64,000 nt of DNA from Panopea generosa (lineage: Eukaryota > Mollusca > Bivalvia > Adapedonta > Hiatellidae). How positions within the stretch are numbered: the first letter of the stretch is position 1; each line of letters opens with the position of its first letter. This document shows positions 1-54,780 of this stretch, in pieces. Below the pieces are notes generated by a model. That model saw only the letters and a program-made list of their open reading frames with translations. It ran no database searches and was not told where the DNA came from. The position numbers and the translations under genes are program-made. The stretch lies in contig CM055895.1 in NCBI GenBank assembly GCA_029582155.1, forward strand, positions 53,944,464-54,008,463. The letters run 5' to 3'.

Positions 1-3000
1 AATTTTGCGATCTTATTTTTTTTAATTGTCTTTTATTGTAACCAACCATTATTTCATGTTTTATTTCAATCGGTAGAGAAAAAAATGATATTGTAAATTT
101 TGGGTAGTTGCTTTCTACGTTGGTATACAACTGAAATTTCATAGTTGTTTCATCAATTCTCTCTTTAAAGAATATTTAATTACTTTTTCAAAATAAAATT
201 GGCTTCCATTATCTCCTTATATAACAAAAATAAAAAAAGTTTCTAATACCGTATTATAGAATAACAACAAAGAACTTATTACTTATTCATACTGGAATGT
301 AATTGAATTCTGGAAGCATGTTAAAACTTTCAGTTTGTTAATATGGGAAGTATGTCTCTCTGTTACGTGAATATAACACTATGTTTTCATACAGCACTTT
401 TATTTTTAATTTGTTACTTCTTGTCTGTTCATAACATACATACTCTACTGCACAACTGTACAAACTGTATCAAAACACTTATTTGCATTATTGCACACTG
501 ATAACTAATCACATGTTCAGTAAGGCCATTTTCATAATAAAGATGTTCATTAATAATTGTACACGTCTAATCTCTTGCTGTGATCAATAACTGATGAAGT
601 CATGAGATCAAATAGCCCCCACTATACAGTTATTGCAGATATTTCATTAAATCAAGCCAGTACACTTGTATGAAAAATAAAATCATTAATCCCACAAATT
701 AAAGTGCGGGAAAGTAATACTCACAATATATTTTTGATAGTAACCTAGTGTAATATTACTTCATATTTCTTGCTCAACATTTTTCTGTAAATCTTGGCTC
801 TCATACATAAACTGCCAAATTACTTTCTGGAATAAATAAATGACGTTGTTTTGTCATGGTAAAATGACTTTATTTTGAAATGTTACATCATACGACTGAA
901 GGAAACTAATATACCTGATTTTTTCTTGATCTTTATAGATCCAAAGGTGATCATTCTGAAGAAAAAAAAGGTAAATGTTCCAATTTCCACAGTTATGTGA
1001 TAAAAAGAATCTCACATCTGTGCTCATTCAAAGGTTAATTTGTTAAAACTTGTTGGCAAAATCATATCATTTTGATGTGTTTAATAAATTCTGTATCACT
1101 CATATAAGATCCTCTTTTAACCATTAAGATATTTTTTATGTGCATGATTCTGCTGATGGGATATAACACCATTTTCAACACATTGCATGTTACAATCTAG
1201 CATAATAGAGAGAATAATTAATGTTTGAGAGAAATATATTTATTTTAAGTGAGAATAAAAGTGGTATTTTACATGCGCAAAAAGCCACAAGAAAGCATGC
1301 CTATTTCAGAATTCACAGGTCAAAATTTATCAATATTTTTATTTCACGTTTGAAACAATGAAATAACCATTTATATTTTCACTTATTTTTAGTGCAATGA
1401 TAAAGAAACAATTCTGACACCAGCAAATTTCTACAATTCAATAAAATGCACTACATAAAACACCCAAACCGTTTTTGTATTTTTTCACACAAGTGTACAG
1501 TTAAATTAAACAGGTAACAAAAAATTACTTTTGCTTGTATCTGTACAGTAAGAGCGCAGAGACTCATGACAACATTCCTGCATTATTTCCCGGTATTAGC
1601 ACCAACTTTCTGCATGAAAATAATATTTTGGCTCAATCATACACAAACACAACCCACAATCAATTGGTTAAACAGTTTTTCAATGGAATCTGAAATTACT
1701 TTATTCAAATAAAAATCAAACAAAAAACAAAAGAAAAACAAAAAATAGTCATAATAAGCTCACAATTAATGATGGTGAACAGACTGAAGTCATCTTAGCC
1801 AGTATAAAAGCTATGATTAGTTTGATTTTCCTATTAGAGGTATTAATTCAATATCTTTAATAGCTCGCTCATGTCGCATCCAGTCAAATGTCCTGAACCA
1901 TGTCTTTCATAAAGAAGTACACACCAAAGTCAAAATGTAGCTTTAATTAAACAGTAGAAATGTATCCATAGGATAAGGGATACCACCACTACTATGTCAA
2001 AGTAAATTTACAAAAATTAAGTAAAAAGGAATCATAATTCCTGTAAAATTCGACTGATTTTAACAAATATCAAACTTGACTCTACAGTTTGGCGCCAAAA
2101 AATAAGACTATTTGTAAAGTTAATCATTGGAAACTAATTTGATGGATGGACAAATGCACAAACCGAATGACAATGGTAACATTTTTTGCTGTGAATGACA
2201 GGGGCGTAATAGCATAATAAAACCAATCTTGAAACTCCTAAAACTGGATCAACATTCGGATAACACGAGCAAACTATCAAAAATATAAATTGAACAGATA
2301 AGTTTAATATCTAATTACTATTTCAAATAATCAGATTAACAAGACATGTATTAAAGCAAAAACTTGAATTATACCAAACCATTTAAAACTAGAATTATCA
2401 ACAGAAAAAGCAGTTACTAATACCTTGTTCAATGAATAAATGATAACAGATTTTAAAGTACAATACAAACAAATCTATACCACAAAACCTGTTGGTGAAT
2501 ATATATAATCTTTTTCTATGGTACAAGAGGTACCAACAAGCTTTGAAGTACAAATATTGGGACCGTTTAAAACTTGAGCACCTTTATACAAACCCCAACA
2601 TTCCATCTACGAAACTATGGTCGAGTCACAACTCTAGTTCTTATTGCAAGCAATCTATCTCGGACAGCAGTATCTTTCATATTTTTTTTAATACAGACAA
2701 GAAAATAACTATCTAGCAAGTAATTTTATATGTAAACCAGTTCCTTTTATTAAAAAATCAAGAAATTTTGCTCAACTTTACAGGAAGTCATGAAGTGTTC
2801 AAACACTGGGTATTGAAATATATGAATATAAAATGAACAGTCATACAGAGCAATGCGGAGTTATTGCACTTGAAAATGCATGATGACGATGATAATATAC
2901 AGCATGAACATTACATGCCTTGATGTAAACTCAGGCAACATTTATCTCATCTTTGTCCTCTGGTATTATTTTTCTTCTTTTTGATTAAAAGATTAAAAAA

Positions 3001-4616
3001 AAAGTTTTCATCTGTTAAAACAATTCAAGAACTTAAAATTTACTACATGATTAAAAATATAAAAAGTTTCATCTCCCAAAAATGCATTCAGAGAACACAA
3101 AGTCTTCTATTTTCTCCTAATAGTACATTTTTAGCAATAGCCTTGTGTAAAGGATGTCCAAACATGAGATTTTAAAATTTCCCAATAATTTTATACAAAC
3201 TGCCAGAACATGAAACTGATTGTAATTTTAACCCCAATTATAATATTTTAAAACTGATTCACAATTAACATCAAAATGCAAACAGATTGTCTTGTGTCTT
3301 TAAGGTCTCCTCATTTGTGCTGCAGGTAAATACCCATTCTTAACTCCCATCCGCCATGATTTTTCCTAAATTACGATCAGAGTTCCACTTAAAGACAACT
3401 AAATTAAAATGTTCAAGAAGTAGAATATGCAAAATTAATATTAATTAAAATATCACCTGTGTTAATGAAGTCTAATGTACAGGAGGATGCTGGATAGCAC
3501 CATCTATACACCTTTACATATCAAATTTCTCTGAAAGCCAATCATTTCATGATCTTCAATTTTAACAATACAACATACCAACAAAACAATGCTTGCTTTT
3601 TGTGACACACAGAAACACACATTATCTTTCCTTATATCCTCAACATACAAATAACAACTTCCCACAACATTTAGATTGTGTATTATTCAAAACAAGAACT
3701 AGAATTGCATATCAAAAATGCCCATTTAGTATGCAGCAGTTTTTAAACAGTGGTATTGTTTTCAAATTAAGTACCATTTTGTTTTTAATTTTCATTACTT
3801 CATACAATGGTTACAGATACCAGACATTGTTTGGGGTGCATGTTTCAACCATTTTTTTTTTTTGATTTTGTGAACACAATGGAAGAAAATCATATTTTAT
3901 GTATCAGCTAAAAAAAGATTGATCAACTGACCCATTTTATATATTCATGCCACCGGGATTGAATTCATAAAAGCAAAAATACCCTTCGACTGAAACTTCA
4001 ACCCAAACAATACTTTAAAACATAAAACTTTATTTCTACAATTAAATAAATTATGTTTTACATTTGCAACCGATTAAACAGGCAAGATCGCCATATGTAA
4101 AGTTGAATAGGGATGAGCAAATAATGTTATTTATGGATACATATGAATCCCAGATATGACTCATACTGAATCATATCTTTGTTCTCACAATCACGTGTAA
4201 CAAATCATCCTGTATTACTACAAATGCAGTCAGTGTAACCTGAAGGTTTACATACACCTCAATCTAGTGATAATTTATGCTATATATTTACCCCTGAAAT
4301 GTAAAACTGTTCACACATTCACACTTAAATCCAGATTATAATTTTATTAACACACATTCAACCACTATTCATAGAAACTATGCAATTATCATAAAAAGTA
4401 AAACTTTAATGTAGCACTTAATTTGTTCAATTTAACTCTTTAAGCCATACTCCATGGAAATTCAGGCAGTTAAAATGATATTGATACAAATAGTAAATAT
4501 ACTTAGTCTGTATAAAGCATAAAATGGTTTTGTTCTTAGTAAAATTTAATGGGTAGTACTTAAATCATTTTTGGGGGAATGGCATTTTACTTTTTATTTT
4601 ATAAATCATTTTCAAA

Positions 4617-4780
4617 AGACATGACCTCAGAAGAAAGCGGAGTAGAACCAGTCCTTCTACAAGTAACTGGCAAACTTTCTTATTAAAAGCTTTTGGACCT
4701 AGCTGGGCTAGAACCCACAACCTCAGCAGTAAAATGTAAGAGGTCATTAGACAACAGTGTCTTGGGCCAATGAGGATCCT
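4617..4780 (-). repeat. tRNA-derived SINE, family 1 (Leu-type head), diverged copy
   Basis: Reverse strand reads a degenerate tRNA-Leu-like head followed by the family body that includes the complement of CAAGTAACTGGCAAACTTTC. Same layout as the better copy at 4877-5114. Confidence 0.75.
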
Positions 4781-4876
4781 TTGATGGGTTAATACCAAAA
4801 TAGGCTAAGTTATAATCTTTTCTTGGTGGAAAATAGAACACAGTTATAATTATTTATATATATACAAATGAATCTA

Positions 4877-5114
4877 GTTGGTAGTTGAATGGGTTTAACG
4901 CCATTTTCAACACATTTCAGGTTATATATGGCATATCCAGTTTTACTGGTGGAGGAAGACCTCAGACTGAGTAGAACCACCGTCCTTCCGCAAGTAACTG
5001 GAAACTTTCTCACATAAAGTTTTTGGAGCGAGCGGGACTCGAACCTACGACCATAGCGGTGAGAGGTAAGTGATCTTGAGACGGCGCCTTAGACCACTCG
5101 GCCACGGAGGACCC
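4877..5114 (-). repeat. tRNA-derived SINE, family 1, near-complete copy with 13-bp target duplication
   Basis: On the minus strand the head reads GTGGCCGAGTGGTCTAAGGC (box A) and GGTTCGAGTCC (box B) with a long variable region, as in class II tRNAs. The anticodon-loop-like CTCAAGA suggests tRNA-Leu(CAA) ancestry. The 13-bp repeat ACAAATGAATCTA flanks it at 4864-4876 and 5115-5127. It has landed inside the older copy at 5128-5266. Confidence 0.88.
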
Positions 5115-5127
5115 ACAAATGAATCTA

Positions 5128-5266
5128 AGAAGAACCACCATCCTCTCACAAGTAATTAGCAAGCTTTCCAGTTCAAGCTGGACTCGAACCAACAGCCTCA
5201 GCAGTGAGAGAGGTTAAGTGATATCAACATGGGGTCTTAGACCACTTGCCCATAAAGGACCTTTTA
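5128..5266 (-). repeat. tRNA-derived SINE, family 1, partial copy interrupted by the 4877-5114 insertion
   Basis: Shows the family body (ACCACCATCCTCTCACAAGT, GGACTCGAACC) and decayed head. Its left part is cut at the target duplication of the neighbouring copy. Confidence 0.75.
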
Positions 5267-6829
5267 GTATTGTATAACCATAAGGAGTTAATTCAGAATT
5301 ATCAAATAAAAATGACAAACAAGAGAAAAGATTGGCCATCTGCATAGATATGGAAGGCAATCTACGATTTCTATGAATATACGGAAGGTGCGAGTTAATA
5401 ATATTATTGCTTGCATAAGAAACCTGACAAGCTTTTCACATACAATTTGAATACTGTTTACATCTGATATATCTGACCAGAGAGCACTCCAATGAGATCC
5501 AGCCAGGCAGTAGACGCAACTTCAAATCAACAAAATATCCTCCTTAAAACATCACTCTTCCTTCACAACAACAGAAATGTGGATGTATTATGTCTAGATG
5601 ACAAAAAGGTTTTCTGTAGATAAAATATTTATAATCTCATTTTTAAACTGTTTTTATCATCAACACATAACACAGGTTAAACATCTCAGCATGATTATCT
5701 CCCTTGTAAGAGTAAGGCTCTTCACAAAACATTTCAACACAGACAAACATACACACTATATCACCCATAAATATACATCGAGTAAGATCCACTCCTTTTC
5801 AAACTAAACCAAACATCAAATTGACAAGTCATATACAAAAAATCACACTCAGTTAAACGCTATTGGACAAATTCCTGCAGAAATATGAAGGTGGTTTGAA
5901 GTTTTGTCTCTGCCCGACATGAGTAGCTCCTGCTACCAGCATAAAAATGCTACAATGTGATTATTTTACAATGGATATTTAATAACAAGTCTTTGTTTGA
6001 CAGCATTTGAAGGTTGATGAAATGATGAAATATCTCTAGAGACATCCCATCCCTGCTCTCAATAAAACACAAGTTTCATTTCACGGTATGGTTCAAGAGA
6101 GTATTTTGATTTTGGCTACAATGATATTATAAAGCAGAAAAATGCAAATGCTCACAACTGAGTCCAGAATCGGAAAGTATAGTCGTACACGTCCCAGTAA
6201 GTTTAGTGCCCCTTGTTGAACATTTGTAGATCATGTAACAGTGAACAAGGCACTTGAGATTCGTATTCCTTGTTTATGGTATTAGAAGAAGACAACAAAG
6301 TTGTTACGTTTAATGTATACACATGTATAGAAGTCATATGGAGCATAGTTTCGATCTTTTTGTAGATGATTGATCAACGATTGTCATGTATAAATCCATG
6401 GTTTGTCTAATAGCTTTCACAGTTGTACATTTCATCTTTTCACATATACTGTTGTCAAATCTTTAAATAACATAAAATCCACTAAAAACAAAACAACAAT
6501 AGGAAATAATCAAGGTTTTGCAAAGGCTTCAATTCTAGCCTTCTGATGAACGAGGTCCAGAATTCAAGCTTTTTCACAACACAGATCACAGTTAGACAAG
6601 GAGCACATGTTTCACAACTTGTTCTTGATTGAATGTAAAGATCTGACAACAATATACACAAGTGAGGATAAAATGGAACCACGATCAACATCATCACCAT
6701 GGTAACAGCATCTGTAGATCACCCTGGTAACCTTGTCTCCCTGCCGACAACTCAACACACACCATTGTCACCAGCAGTGATAACACTGTACGGATAGAGA
6801 GCACATCAAGCGCCTGTTTTACTTTCTAG

Positions 6830-48769
<41,940 letters not shown>

Positions 48770-48839
48770 AGCTATGAATACATATAGACGAGTGACAGAT
48801 GCATGCTAGGAGAGCTCCAAAAAGCTCTAATGAAAGACT

Positions 48840-49180
48840 GGAGATGGTTACAATTCGGGGAATCCTATTGCTTTTTCTTATACAAAATCAAAATGGCTGC
48901 TCGAATGACCGAATAACAAATGAGCATCGAACATGCACTATTATCAAATAGTTCGTATATTAACAACATGTATTCTTGTTGCTTTTCAAAAGTTAAACTA
49001 AAAAATATAAAATATTGACAAAACTATATTTTTTTTCATATATTGAGCTTCTGTCTTATGAAACTTTTAATGAAGTTTGAAATATAAATGAATGCGCATT
49101 AATAAATTTAAATATAATTTTAGATATTTGCCGGAAGTGGATCTTGGGAAAGTTTTGTTTACGCATGTTTCTGGAAGTGA
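48840..49180. promoter_or_regulatory. Putative promoter region upstream of CNOT3 (possibly bidirectional)
   Basis: Just upstream of the CNOT3 start. It contains an ETS/GABP-type CCGGAAGTG at 49131-49139, a second GGAAGTGAC at about 49173, and an AAAATGGCTGC (YY1-like) at about 48890. Such motifs are typical of TATA-less housekeeping and divergent promoters. No transcription start can be read from the sequence, and CEP131 lies in the opposite direction 8 kb away. Confidence 0.35.
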
Positions 49181-49708
49181 CAGAAAGTTATGTCGTTGGC
49201 CTAAATAAATCGAATAATCAGGTCTGTCACTTGTATTACAACTTAATATCCGTTTGCATATTCAGCATTTTGTGTTAAATGCCCATATTTTTCACGCATG
49301 TTTGAACAACTAGCCTTGATTTTGCTTCTGCTGATAAAAAATGTTGCTGTTTATTTTGTAGCTAATGGGAATTTTAGGGGGAGGGGTTCCTGTATGATGG
49401 TATTATGTATTGGAATTTATGAGGTTAGTGTTAGTAAAGATGATTATTTGAATAATGAAAAACATTTAATGATAACTAGGTCATTGCCAAATTTGTCAGT
49501 TGATGTAATTTTCATTTTTACTTACTTGAAACATCTTTATGAAGACATGATTTAAAATTAGAAAAAACACGCTGTCCAACTACCTTCACAATGATACATT
49601 TTCACACAGAGCTATAAATCTGTGGAAAGGTTACCTCAACACGTTGTTCCTTTGTTACTGCACAAAATCCCACTCTGGGGCATCATCATACAATTTGGTG
49701 TATGATGC

Positions 49709-51121
49709 GAGTTATGGACAATCCGGCCCCACGCAAATCAGGCCCTTAGACAAAACGTCCTTGGTTAATCCGGTCCCATTTAGCATGGTCAATCCGGCCC
49801 CACTTTTATTTTATAAATTATAGCATCTATTTTTTGGTATTTCTAGATAAAAAAGTAATATACTGAATAGTTAATATATAATTTGAAATACACATAATAA
49901 TTACTGCGGGATTGTTATTGAAAAAATGACTGGTAACGGGATTACATAGTACACACATAATAATCAATGATTGTTAATGAAAGTACTATATAAACTGTTT
50001 TTTTTTAAATATTTTATACTGATATCAAATTATTTAAAAAAGAAAACACAATAACTTACCAGTTCCGCAAAGCCGGTGTTGCCACCATTGACATTTGTCG
50101 CAGGAAACAGCATGTCGCCTTGGCTGCACATTGTTCTGACAGGCTTTACACAAATCATCCATTTTAAAGTTATCAAAGTTAATAATATAAAACACTAAAA
50201 TCTAGTATAACAACAAATAGCAGTCCGTTTAAGTATCACATCAAATCATGTATATAAAATTGATATTGAATATCTGTGCTTTCATACACATGCGGATGGT
50301 ACTCTATTAGTACTTGCTACATTTCCATTGTTTCAATATTTGTAATGTATGAAAAGACATGTTAATTTGTTTGCATGATGCGTGACCAAAGTATTAGGTC
50401 TACCTTTAATTAACGAAAAGCAGTACGTTTTTTAATTTACAGATATTATATACCAAAAGAGATGTTTTACTAAATGCAAATGTGTCAACATTGTGTCTAT
50501 TTTTTTGTTTGCATATTGCCTGACGTAAATAATCAAGATTAGTTTTAAATCAAATGCAAATTGATATCATTATTGAAATAACTGGGATGTATGAAAAACA
50601 TGTTTATTTGTTTGCACAATGTGCGACGTCTGTATTGGCATTTAGATATTTGTAATCAAACACAAATTGATTTTCATTGTTACGTCTTTGGTGTAATCGT
50701 TTAAACGATACGCTTTCAATCAAACGCAAATTTTTTTCCTTGTTCAAATAATTATTGCAATTGTTTGCACAGTGTACGACCCGAGTAACCAAGTTAACCT
50801 TTAATTTTTAAAAAACGTTAACTTGATTGTTTAAACATTTAAAAACCCGTATACTTGTTATTACAATGTACGACACAAATTATCAAGTTTAACGCTACCA
50901 TGTTTATTTCATGAATATTTTAATGATTAATTACTGTATCATATATATTTATGTATATAATAATTGTTATGTATGTAATTATATAATAATTAACACTGAT
51001 ATTGCTATATAAAATAGAAATAAAAAGTGGGGCCGGATTGACCATGCTAAATGGGGCGGGATTGTCCAGGGGCCAGATTCTCCATGGCCGTTTTGGAGTG
51101 GGGCCGGATTGTCCAGGTTCC
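49709..51121. mobile_element. Mutator-like (MULE) DNA transposon remnant with long TIRs
   Basis: About 105-bp inverted ends share GGACAATCCGGCCCCAC and TTTAGCATGGTCAATCCGGC; TATGATGC flanks both sides (49701-49708, 51122-51129; 8 of 9 positions alike). The interior has a zinc-finger exon (50060-50162, minus) and about four ~120-bp tandem units at 50290-50880. Long TIRs, ~9-bp duplication and the zinc finger fit a MULE. Confidence 0.75.
50060..50162 (-). pseudogene. PHD-like zinc-finger exon inside the MULE
   Basis: ATG at 50162 opens MDDLCKACQNNVQPRRHAVS then CDKCQWWQHRLCGTG and a GT donor (G|GTAAGT). The Cys/His spacing (CKAC, HAVSCDKC, WWQHRLC) matches the zinc finger that precedes MULE transposases in many animals (family knowledge). 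The following transposase exons are absent. Confidence 0.7.
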
Positions 51122-51189
51122 TATGATGCAAGGTGATTGTGAGGCGCATGATGTACAAGATTAACATTAAAATGATAAAAACAATGCCC

Positions 51190-51345
51190 TTGCTCTATGG
51201 TGCAGGCACCACCTCTTCTCTGATAGCTTCTATGGTGTTGGCCATGGCGATGCACTTTGGAAGGCTGTTCCAAAGTCTGGTGCCGTGCCCGAGGAACCAG
51301 ATGCAAGATTTGTGGATGTAAGTTTTCCTGTCTGATCTTGTGAAA
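51190..51345 (-). pseudogene. Non-LTR retrotransposon ORF2 C-terminal fragment
   Basis: Minus strand frame reads FTRSDRKTYIHKSCIWFLGH GTRLWNSLPKCIAMANTIEA IREE then stop. The RLWNSLP..I..A pattern near the end is the usual C-terminus of Jockey/CR1-type LINEs. No reverse transcriptase core is adjacent. Confidence 0.6.
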
Positions 51346-53250
51346 ATCTGATGAGATAATTTCATTATTCAGTCGAGGGCGCACATAAAATCATTGGTAA
51401 AAATGAAATCGAAATAAATGGGGTACGAATAAAGCCATCGCTTATATTGCAACTGAGTATGCATAATTATTAGGCCTAATTCTCTTCATAGTAACGACCG
51501 GAAGGCAACAATAGCTTAACGCCAAAGTCATTATGAAGGCAATTAAATTAGATATATATTGTAGTCAAGGACTTGTATAGAAGGATAGGAATCTTGCATC
51601 TCCTGACTAAATGTTGATGAAACAGCGCACAAAGGATTCATGATTTGCAAATTAATCATTCATAATTCATAGGCAACTGATTTTTTGTACATTAACTGTA
51701 AGTTGTATGTAATCTTAAATGTTTTAACATGTTTCGATCATGTGAAATGCTCTTGAATTAAAGATTTTGAGGTTTGAACGAAAATTTAGTGTAATTTGTC
51801 GTTATTTTAGCTAAAATTTTGCAATCACAAGTACTTCAACAATTTTAAACACTAATTTCTGGGAATGGTAATACCGTAGTATTTTGATAACAATTTCATT
51901 CTGTAATGTAAGAATTTCGATATGTGTTCCTTAGATGAATGGAAGTTAAGATCATAAAAAATGAGATATTGCGTGAATATGGAAGCATTTCACAATCTCA
52001 AACAGTCACCTTTCCTCCTCTATATAATTCCTTGTCGTAGTGTAAAAGTAGCATAATGCAAGTAAACAACATAATAATAATGTTAAGGGTTTTCTCAGGA
52101 TCGTATTTCCACAAAGCTAGGATAAAGTCACCACTTTAAATGGTATATATTTTTACATAAATTAAAGCACTTTCGTTCCTTGCAAATAGAGAAATACCTG
52201 GTGGGGTGAAGTATTTAAAGTACACACCATCACAATTTCAGTTTCTTTCTGCGGTTCCATTTATTTGTGAAGTTTTAGGAAAGAATTTTTAGAATTGGCT
52301 ATTTATGTTTACTGTTATTTTATTGGTATTCATTTTAAATTGTAAAAATACTTAATGAAAAGTAAAAATATTTTTAACTAAAAAATCAAACATTAAAAAT
52401 ACAAAAATATTAATTGTTAATTTAAAAACACTTTAATATCTTTATTTTCATTTCTATGGCATCAATAATCTTAATATAAAATAGAAACCCATTCTTCAAA
52501 TGCACCATTTATTAATTTAACTAATATTTTTCAACATAAGAGGGGATACCCTTCCCATACCCACCCCAGCTCATTTTTTGCAACTTGTCTGCAGAAATCC
52601 CTGGGAAAACTCTGTACAGTGTTGGTTTTGCTAATAAACACCTGTCACGATATAAGTTAGCAACCCTGATAAGTCTCTTGATAAGCTGATGCTTATCTGG
52701 AACTTAGCAATTTTCACTACCTGGTGTAACCATTTTTGCCTTAAAATCTTTATTCTTTAATATAATTTTCTTAATCAAAACATGTTTAAAAAGCTAACAT
52801 AGTTATTTACAAGATGGTATGAATTAATAATTTTTATCAAAATTATAAAAACACCACGTGTGTTGGTAATCACCAGTGAATTATCTATTTTTATGACCTC
52901 TGTATATTGCTGATTGCCAGAGCGTCTCTCGTGACACCTACTTGTTTATTTCTCAGATGTGGGTCATTGAAATCTCATTAAAATTCATTGGATCCCAACA
53001 ACCAATCAGAAAATCAGCTTCATGCGGGTACTCAAATCATTTGCATACGATACTCCTACGACGAGAAATAATCCCTGCTATTGACTAAATGTATATGAAA
53101 TCTGTCACCAGTGTTAGTTACTTCAAAAGTTATGACAACAGTAGATGTTCAGTGCTATAAGTTTACTACATCACTGCAGGTTTAAAAAGGACCTGAAAGC
53201 CCTTCCATTGGAACCCGAAATAATCATACAGGTATTTTGAAGTCAGTGAT
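51346..53250. other. Intergenic stretch between CNOT3 and CEP131
   Basis: AT-rich with no recognised gene, RNA or element. A 5' non-coding exon of CEP131 might lie here or further left but cannot be picked out. Confidence 0.45.
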
Positions 53251-53251
53251 T

Positions 53252-53480
53252 AGGAGTTGTTGTGGTCTAGTAGTTTGCCAATACCCAGAAGTCCTCATAT
53301 CAATTCCCGGTGTCCCCCTTTTTTTTTGTAAATGCACTTCCACAATGCCTCATTTGGGCAAGATACTGTGAAAACATTCAAAGTCTTCAGAGGGGATTTG
53401 AAGTTATCAGTCTCGTGTACAGCGAGAGTCCTACCCAGTGCACGTAAAAAATCCTGCTGAACTTCTGTGTATATCAGTGA
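53252..53480 (+). repeat. tRNA-derived SINE-like element in the intergenic region
   Basis: Plus strand: TTGTGGTCTAGTAGTTTGCC (box A-like), then TCCTCATATCAATTCCCGG (box B-like), a T9 run and a body with GTACAGCGAGAGTCCTACCC. A second tRNA-like stretch follows at about 53555-53640. Family not identified. Confidence 0.5.
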
Positions 53481-53913
53481 TTCAAATGCATGTAAACCTG
53501 TGCACTATGTGCCTGCACATAATATTGCATGCACATAATCCTCGCAAGAGTGTGTTGCAGTAGATAGGTCATTGTTTTAAGTGGCTGATGGCTTCAAGAG
53601 TCCACATTTGATTCTCAATAGGGTTCTCATCTGGGAGGGTAGGGGTGTTAAATTCACTCTCACTGCCTTATTCTTACAAGGTTGTGTTAAAGTATTTTGG
53701 AGGGGATGCAAAGCTGACATGTCAGCATTCTTCATTGTGTCACAGTTAATTTTGTTTGTACTTTGTGGTTATGAAGCATTTAGTTACTACATCTCCATTT
53801 CATGCATTGAATTACTTAGTGTGAGCACCATTGAATACAAAACTATGATGATTTTTGTTATTCTATTTTGAATTAAGCTTATTATTTCTTGGAAGAATAT
53901 GTTGGTATTCAAT

Positions 53914-54160
53914 TTGTTGTATGCAGATGATTCTTTGGTATTTTCAGAATCAGTTCAAATGTTACAAAAAGTATTCAATGATTTATATAACTAATTGCTC
54001 CACTTTGGGTCTAAAAGTTCATATGGACAAAAAAAAATTGTCTTTGGAAATGGTAGACATTCCATACCAAATGTTTCGTTAATGGAGTGGAACTAGAACT
54101 GTTAACATTATTTTCATATTTTGGGGTTGATTTTTACCTGGGCAAATTTGCCATAGTCTC
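53914..54160 (+). pseudogene. LINE reverse transcriptase fragment (YADD box)
   Basis: LLYADDSLVFSESVQMLQKV FNDLYN, then after an in-frame stop and frame changes STLGLKVHMDKKK and VFGNGR. The YADD catalytic box and the LQ..FNDL..YC..LGLKVN.DKTK pattern are typical of non-LTR reverse transcriptases. Too decayed to name a clade. Confidence 0.7.
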
Positions 54161-54449
54161 GTTTCGATGTTTCATAGGATAGATGTTCTATAAATAGTAA
54201 CCACTTTCAAAAAACCAAAAGACCTCCTGAAATAGTTCCACAGTTGAGTTCCGAATCACCAAATTAAGTTTGAAGGTATGGACCAACTAGCATAGGACAA
54301 TTTTTGGTACTTTCTAATTTTTTTGGTTGTATATTTGATTAACTACTAATAATTTTCGTATTAATTTATTTAATAAGCCTTGCGGGGGTAGAGTTTTAAC
54401 TTTTCCAACATGAATTTACTCACATACTTATACCTGTATAGATACAGCA

Positions 54450-54513
54450 GTCTCTGCGGTGTAATGGATATATAGCCAATTACCCAGTTGACCCAGGTTC
54501 GAATCTCGTTTCC
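54450..54513 (+). pseudogene. tRNA-Arg-like pseudogene or SINE head
   Basis: GTCTCTGCGGTGTAATGGATA matches the 5' half of metazoan tRNA-Arg, and CCCAGGTTCGAATCTCG gives the T-arm/box B. The anticodon arm and acceptor pairing are decayed, so it is not a functional tRNA. Confidence 0.55.
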
Positions 54514-54780
54514 AATTATTGTAAAATATTAATTTTTTTTCGAAAACAAGCAATAGCATCATACATATATATATATACTGACGCAAAATCTTAACAGAAT
54601 CATAATTAGATTTCTTAAGTTGATGCCATTTTAACAAGGGGCAATAACACTGAGAGAACCTACAAGGCACGTCATCGCTGTTTTTAGATCAATTGCTCGT
54701 CTGATTTTGGGAGAACCATGAGTTATGTCATTGCTATATTTACATCAGAATTTAATGCTCTGCTGACTTTGCCAAATGAC

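Larger units (their letters stand above)
1..6829. other. Region downstream of CNOT3 (3' UTR and intergenic), no coding gene
   Basis: AT-rich sequence with only short random open frames. The CNOT3 3' UTR must start at 6829 and run leftward; candidate minus-strand poly(A) signals occur (ATTAAA near 5979, AATAAA near 4592 and 4030), so its length is undetermined. A tRNA-Leu-type SINE cluster sits at 4617-5266 and a SINE tail fragment at about 1154-1200. Otherwise nothing recognised. Confidence 0.6.

Noticed and set aside
4997..5112. Functional tRNA-Leu gene
   Set aside because: Box A and box B are good but acceptor and anticodon stems do not close properly and a SINE body follows, with target duplication.
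4810..5192. Short minus-strand frames containing VAEWSKAPSQDHLPL-like peptides
   Set aside because: These are translations of tRNA-like SINE heads (the GTGGCCGAGTGGTCTAAGG sequence), not genes.
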